Shown piece by piece: positions 18,069 through 22,242 of a stretch of 22,242 nucleotides of DNA; position 1 is the stretch's first letter; each line of letters starts with the position of its first letter. Source of the stretch: Bodo saltans (lineage: Eukaryota; Euglenozoa; Kinetoplastea; Eubodonida; Bodonidae); assembly GCA_001460835.1 (NCBI GenBank), contig CYKH01001364.1, positions 1 to 22,242 on the forward strand, written 5' to 3'. The notes under the pieces are model-generated. The model searched no databases. It was not told where the DNA came from and saw only the letters and a list, made by a program, of their open reading frames with translations. Made by a program: the position numbers and the translations under genes.

Positions 18069-20333
18069 ATGTCGTTTCCACTCAAAGAAATGATCGATGA
18101 GCCTCCTCCAGCCCCTGAAGGCGAGAGCCCATCCAATGAAAATATTGTCATCCCTCCGATTATGATGTCGCATCGAGTCAGTGTCAACCCCTACCTGCGG
18201 CATGCAGCTGAGATGATTACCTTGGAGGATGCAGAAGAGGATATGATGTTTGAAGAGCGCCGAAGAACGTCGCTGATTCACACTCATCACCGACCTGCTC
18301 ATCGAGTTCAGGCGTCTGCGGTGGGTGGGCAAGGGAGCAGAAGCGGCGGTGACTCATTTCTTGACGAGTTGATGCAATCTGGCGGTGCTATCTTGCATCA
18401 CGCTGCTCCACAGCAAGCGGCGCCAGGGAGGGTTGGCGTAGGGATCGCAGCAACAAGGAAACTTAGTGGCTTGACAACCAGCACCGCTGCGCACTTGGCG
18501 TCTGTTCATGAAGCCAGGTCGAATAGTTTTGCACACGTGAGTGCTGCCTCTGGTGCTGCTCCCCCAGGCAGTCCGAGGACGTTCGGTGACTCCTTCACCG
18601 ACGATGGAACAGCAGGTGCGGTAGCCTCTAGCATAGTAGCGCCTGGAATAGGGCCTCAAGTCCTCAAAAAACTTGCCGAAGCGTACGAGCTCGCTTGCAA
18701 AGACCTTGGCCCAGCAGGTGAGCTCATTGCAAACCTCTGTGGCACATCTGTTCTCACCTCTGCTCCCTCTGCGAATGGCTTTGCCGCTACTACCAATGAT
18801 GGAAGCCGCTCACCGTCCTCTTGCTCCACCGGCGGAGTCGAAACGCCGCACGTCGTCTCTGCTGCTCATAAACAGTCGAGCTTCGCAACACCGCTCAACA
18901 GCAGTCCCCATCACTCCCATCAAGGCGCAATGAACAACAATGGTAGTAGTAGTAGTGAAGCGGTGCATACCATCATGCAAGCACTTCTCGCCCAACCACC
19001 AGACCTCTTGGCGCATCATTGCGTCGAGTTGCACCTTATTTTACTGCGTCTACTAGAAGTCGCGAGGCAGCCTCATCACTTAGCGCTCGTCGCGATGCAG
19101 TCTATGGCGTCCCTTTCCCCCCAACAGATCGTCCCATTCCAAACAACGTATACAATGGAGAAGGTCGTGGACGACGACGGCATGAAGTCCATCAACGGGT
19201 ATCTCGTGCTCGAAGAGCTTGGAAGGGGGAGTTGTGCGAAGGTTAAGTTGGCATTCGATGCAAAGAATAGCAGGATGGTCGCCATCAAAATTGTTCGTCG
19301 TGTGGATATGACCGTGAGAGTAGGAGGGCAGACGCAAGCCCAACAGCAGTATCAATCGCTTCAACGTGAGATTGCCGTGATGAAGAAACTAAGGCATAAA
19401 AATATTGTGTCGCTGTACGAGATTATCGACGACCCGGATGCGGAGAAGTTGTACATCGTAATGCAGTACGTCGACAACGGACCGATCACGACCATGAAGG
19501 GCGATCATTGTGCTATCATCGAGCCTATTCTCTTACTTCGCTACGCTCGTCATATCTTTGCCGGGCTCATGTACCTCCATCATCACAAAGTAGTGCACCG
19601 AGATATCAAGCTGGAGAATATTTTAGTAAGCAAAGAGAGGGTCGCGTACCTTGCCGACTTCGGCGTCTCCGATGTGTTCGGTCTGGCAACGTCAAGGGAG
19701 CGCCGCCATCGCAAAGATCGCAAAGAAGCCCAGACGATTGAAGGCCATAAAGGAACAGTGTTGTACATGGCACCAGAGCTCCTTGCGGATGGCCAAGCTG
19801 AGAACGGAATGGCGGTAGATATGTGGGCATGCGGAGTGACATTGTACGCTGCTCTTACAGGAGAGCTGCCGTTCAAGAGTGCCGATGATATTCTTAACGC
19901 CCGTGCTCGACTGAAGCTGCCTCATCGCTTCGGGAAAGAGTGGGAACATTTGATTGGTCGACTATTATCCGTTCGCCCTGAAGAACGACCGACCGCCGTC
20001 AAGGCACACTCTGAAGCCCAGCGCATGCTGTCAAATGCAGAAAAGAAACTTGCCGCTGAGAATGCAGTGAAAAACGCTGCTGATATGGGCAGTAAGAAAA
20101 GTTCCCTTGAAATCCAAGAGGGAGATTTGGACATGGCCTTTACTCCCGTCTTCACAGCCGTGCAGAAGGACAACTCGATGCTGCAAGAGGGACGCTTCAA
20201 TAGAGCGCAACTTATGGGCGTCGGTTATTATCCGTTCGCCCTGAAGAACGACCGACCGCCGTCAAGGCGCACTCTGAAGCCCAACGCATGCTGTCGAATG
20301 CAGAAAAGAAACTTGCCGCTGAAAATGCAGTGA
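18069..20333 (+). CDS. CaMKK/SNF1-upstream-type Ser/Thr protein kinase (kinase 2), C-terminus altered by internal duplication
   Basis: The frame gives 754 residues as assembled. The kinase domain spans about 378-655: Gly loop GRGSCA from 385, VAIK with K407, HRDIKLEN (H510, D512), DFG from D530, and APE at 568-570 preceded by GTVLYM. The third Gly of the Gly loop is Ala here, unlike kinase 1. The block from helix C to beta-5 (QREIAVMKKLRHKN and DDPDAEKLYIVMQYVDNG) is nearly identical to kinase 1, so the two are tandem paralogues. An HCVxLH motif lies at 19016-19033 in the N-terminal region and AFTPV at 20135-20149. From 20221 the frame runs into the second unit of a 263-bp tandem duplication out of register and stops at 20333. 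The native continuation is the frame ending at 20971. With a single unit the gene would be one continuous frame to 20971. Confidence 0.88.
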   Translation: MSFPLKEMIDEPPPAPEGESPSNENIVIPPIMMSHRVSVNPYLRHAAEMITLEDAEEDMMFEERRRTSLIHTHHRPAHRVQASAVGGQGSRSGGDSFLDELMQSGGAILHHAAPQQAAPGRVGVGIAATRKLSGLTTSTAAHLASVHEARSNSFAHVSAASGAAPPGSPRTFGDSFTDDGTAGAVASSIVAPGIGPQVLKKLAEAYELACKDLGPAGELIANLCGTSVLTSAPSANGFAATTNDGSRSPSSCSTGGVETPHVVSAAHKQSSFATPLNSSPHHSHQGAMNNNGSSSSEAVHTIMQALLAQPPDLLAHHCVELHLILLRLLEVARQPHHLALVAMQSMASLSPQQIVPFQTTYTMEKVVDDDGMKSINGYLVLEELGRGSCAKVKLAFDAKNSRMVAIKIVRRVDMTVRVGGQTQAQQQYQSLQREIAVMKKLRHKNIVSLYEIIDDPDAEKLYIVMQYVDNGPITTMKGDHCAIIEPILLLRYARHIFAGLMYLHHHKVVHRDIKLENILVSKERVAYLADFGVSDVFGLATSRERRHRKDRKEAQTIEGHKGTVLYMAPELLADGQAENGMAVDMWACGVTLYAALTGELPFKSADDILNARARLKLPHRFGKEWEHLIGRLLSVRPEERPTAVKAHSEAQRMLSNAEKKLAAENAVKNAADMGSKKSSLEIQEGDLDMAFTPVFTAVQKDNSMLQEGRFNRAQLMGVGYYPFALKNDRPPSRRTLKPNACCRMQKRNLPLKMQ
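19958..20220 (+). repeat. 263-bp tandem duplication inside kinase 2, unit 1
   Basis: The unit covers the end of the kinase domain and the conserved AFTPV region. It is repeated at 20221-20483 with a constant offset of 263 bases and no indels. I count ten base differences; nine are synonymous in the kinase frame and one changes Met to Ile. Because 263 is not a multiple of three, the duplication breaks the frame. Confidence 0.97.
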
Positions 20334-20483
20334 AAAACGCTGCTGATATCGGTAGTAAGAAAAGCTCCCTTGAAATCCAAGAGGGAGATTTGGACATGGC
20401 CTTTACTCCCGTCTTCACAGCTGTGCAGAAGGACAACTCGATGCTGCAAGAGGGACGCTTCAATAGAGCGCAACTTATGGGCG
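20221..20483 (+). repeat. 263-bp tandem duplication inside kinase 2, unit 2
   Basis: Second unit. It joins unit 1 directly, with no obvious microhomology at the junction, and leads into the unique 3' part of the gene at 20484. Its native reading frame is that of the ORF ending at 20971, not that of the upstream kinase frame. Confidence 0.97.
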
Positions 20484-20971
20484 ATGGAACGAGCAGCAGT
20501 ATTCCGTACGATGAGCCGTATGAGGACACGGACCGTGACGACAACGACAACGAAGAAGAGGGTGAAGAAGGGTACTTGTCCGCCGAGGATCTTGACAGCG
20601 ACTCAAGAAGAAATAGTAGCATCATGGAGGGCTCAGTGCGAGCTCCCATTCAGCCGCAACCCCCGTCGTCCACTTCCAACGGCAATGGGGGAGGTCAGCA
20701 CCATCCGCATCATCTTACCAACGGACCCTCTGACGGACCATTTCGCTTCCGCGGCCTCACAGTACCCACATCGACGTGCTCACAAATCCATCAAGGGAGC
20801 GACGGCGACGATGACGATGAGGCACGGAAAGGAAGTCTCTCGCAGACAACCGCGCCCTCTGCGTTCCCTGCTCACGGTGCTCCCTCAGAAAGTAACTCTA
20901 GTAATCATCAAAGCATTGTGAAAGGCAAAGTGAAGACAATAGTGGATGCACGTGGTAGCGGAAGTGATTAG
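20222..20971 (+). CDS. 3' part of kinase 2 in the original frame (separated by the duplication)
   Basis: From 20222 this frame encodes RLLSVRPEERPT, the end of the kinase domain, then the duplicated C-terminal segment with AFTPV. A unique tail follows that is acidic (20515-20600, Asp/Glu-rich), then His/Gly/Pro/Ser-rich, ending at 20971. The first in-frame ATG is at 20288. It is unlikely to be a separate gene: it has no pyrimidine tract or spacing of its own and no catalytic motifs. It is best read as the true C-terminus of kinase 2. Confidence 0.8.
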   Translation, partial: RLLSVRPEERPTAVKAHSEAQRMLSNAEKKLAAENAVKNAADIGSKKSSLEIQEGDLDMAFTPVFTAVQKDNSMLQEGRFNRAQLMGDGTSSSIPYDEPYEDTDRDDNDNEEEGEEGYLSAEDLDSDSRRNSSIMEGSVRAPIQPQPPSSTSNGNGGGQHHPHHLTNGPSDGPFRFRGLTVPTSTCSQIHQGSDGDDDDEARKGSLSQTTAPSAFPAHGAPSESNSSNHQSIVKGKVKTIVDARGSGSD

Positions 20972-21966
20972 CTTGGCACCCTTTTTGGAGGCGGTTGGTG
21001 CTCGTGTAACATAGTGTCGGGAACCTCATCGTATGTTAAAAAGGCCTTCGTTTGTTTTTTTTAAAGAAAACAACTTTTCCTTTTGTTTCTTGAGTTTCGA
21101 ACAAATAGGTCATGTGCACTCCCCTCAACTTTCCTTTTTTTTTTTTGCATTGTCATCTGCTTATAAACACTGTCAGCGCTACTATCCTACCTTCCACAAT
21201 CCTATCACCCCCTGTCTTTCTCTGAAACACTGGCACTCATTTTGTGCAAGTGTGTCGTCGCAAAAAGTAATGTGCATTATATCACACATGATGTACGTCC
21301 TTAAGAGCACCGAATGAGGCAACACTTAAGACGTTTTTTTTTTAACTTCGATCTTTGCGGCGTTACGCGCACTGACACATCTCACTCGTGTGGTCGTTGT
21401 TTTTTTACCCCCTCCATGGCCTGAATCCCCTTCGCGTGTTGTTCATTTGCATCTATCACCTCATTTCGTGGTGTGTTTGTGTTTTGTCAGTGGAAAGGGA
21501 CAGGCTTGGGTTGGGAATGTGTTTTTCCTTGTCGTCCCCCTCCTCCCGCTACCCCACTCCACCATCAAAAGATTGTTAATGCCTCGAAATAAGGAGCGTG
21601 TCTCTTGCTGAGTGACTACTTCTTCGTTTTTGCAAAGGGGAGCAGTAGTTCCTTCTCACCTTCGTAGAGATGTTTTTGTGTTGTTAACTGGCAGCAAGGA
21701 ATTTGATTATCTTTCAAAAAAGAAATCTACCTGAGGACAACACATATCTCTTATTTGATTCATCTCCTTTCCTCTCAGCGACCCAACCATCTCTCCTCCT
21801 GAGAACGGCGGCAGAGAAATTGGAGGCGCAAAGATAACAAAAGAAAAAAAAGTAGTAGCGTCCTAATTTACCATCGATACACTCAAAACGACGAAAGGGA
21901 AGGGAAAAGAAAAAAAAAAAGTAGAAACGTAGAAAAGCATATCACCAAACGAAATCACCAAGAGCA
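20972..21966 (+). other. Longest gene-free region (995 bases) with several pyrimidine tracts
   Basis: No convincing gene is seen. Short open frames (for example 21033-21317 and 21388-21611) have low-complexity, Phe- and Ser-rich translations and no family resemblance. T-rich runs occur at about 21132-21147 and 21332-21342. A C/T-rich stretch at about 21747-21775 ends at AG 21777-21778 and is the best acceptor candidate for the gene starting at 21967. The final 130 bases are A-rich, as before kinase 1. The region is about twice as long as the gap between kinases 1 and 2. Confidence 0.5.
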
Positions 21967-22242
21967 ATGGACGATCTTAGGGGCGTCCTCACAGTGACTC
22001 TCGACGAACCACCGAAGAATTCAACATCAGGCATGATTCCGCTCGATGCAGAATTTATGACCATCAGTGGACGATCCACACCGACACTACCAACAGCAAC
22101 GGAACGCTTCATTGGGGTACAGCCCTACGCTAGTAGTGCCACGAATCCATCAGATCTCGATGACGGTGAAAACGAGCGAGGCGAAAGTGTCTTGACAAGG
22201 GGCGGCGAGGATGGAAGCCCGTCAAGTTTCAAAGTGAGAATC
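21967..22242 (+). CDS. N-terminus of a third gene, probably another kinase paralogue (3' end outside window)
   Basis: An ATG at 21967 opens a frame of 92 codons that runs uninterrupted to the window edge. The translation is Ser/Thr- and acid-rich without a signal peptide, like the N-termini of kinases 1 and 2. It shares weak features with kinase 2: a DEPP segment near the start (residues 13-16; kinase 2 has the same residues at 10-13) and an R-x-x-V-x-PY motif followed by an acidic stretch. The kinase domain would lie several hundred residues downstream and is not visible. The paralogue assignment is inference from position and these short similarities. Confidence 0.55.
   Translation, partial: MDDLRGVLTVTLDEPPKNSTSGMIPLDAEFMTISGRSTPTLPTATERFIGVQPYASSATNPSDLDDGENERGESVLTRGGEDGSPSSFKVRI

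Noticed and set aside
21033-21317. 94-codon open frame in the gene-free region
   Set aside because: The translation is rich in Phe, Ser and Cys from T-rich DNA, has no family resemblance, and overlaps pyrimidine tracts expected in an intergenic region.

Overview
The window looks like nuclear DNA of a kinetoplastid protist, most likely a free-living bodonid (Bodo saltans-like). That identification is inferred from gene organisation and protein content; no search was run. Every convincing gene is on the + strand, none needs an intron, and gaps are mostly 150-600 bases. Each gap carries a pyrimidine-rich tract followed by an AG shortly before the next ATG, as expected for a directional gene cluster transcribed polycistronically and processed by spliced-leader trans-splicing. 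The proteins are clearly eukaryotic (EDEM/GH47, RAD51 paralogue, RING protein, proteasome alpha subunit, CaMKK-like kinases).

Layout. 1-2066: 3' part of an EDEM-type GH47 ER lectin/mannosidase with a C-terminal PA domain. 2013-2795: imperfect tandem duplication (about 393 + 390 bp) running from the EDEM tail, through the intergenic region, into the 5' end of the next gene; it creates a 59-codon chimeric ORF. 2670-4160: secreted GH43-like glycosidase behind three Cys-rich, trefoil-like repeats. 4438-4785: pterin-4a-carbinolamine dehydratase. 4960-7095: large RAD51-paralogue ATPase. 7323-11423: large membrane protein ending in an atypical RING. 11639-13585: trypsin-fold protein whose catalytic His position is occupied by Thr, with a TPR-like tail and an apparently decayed 5' end. 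13765-14435: broken copy of a proteasome alpha-4 (PSMA7-type) gene. 15005-17614, 18069-20971 and 21967 to the window end: a head-to-tail set of CaMKK/SNF1-upstream-type protein kinases. The second is disrupted by a 263-bp tandem duplication, and the third is seen only as its N-terminus.

The genes do not form one pathway, which is normal for a kinetoplastid cluster. The clearest functional grouping is the kinase array. Its members share a nearly identical kinase core block plus small conserved motifs outside the kinase domain.

The two tandem duplications both show a few percent divergence. In the kinase, 9 of 10 differences are synonymous. This pattern is what one expects if two alleles (haplotypes) were joined end to end in the assembly, so the chimeric ORF and the kinase frame break should be treated with caution until reads spanning them are examined. 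No complete mobile element, RNA gene, CRISPR array or viral element was recognised.
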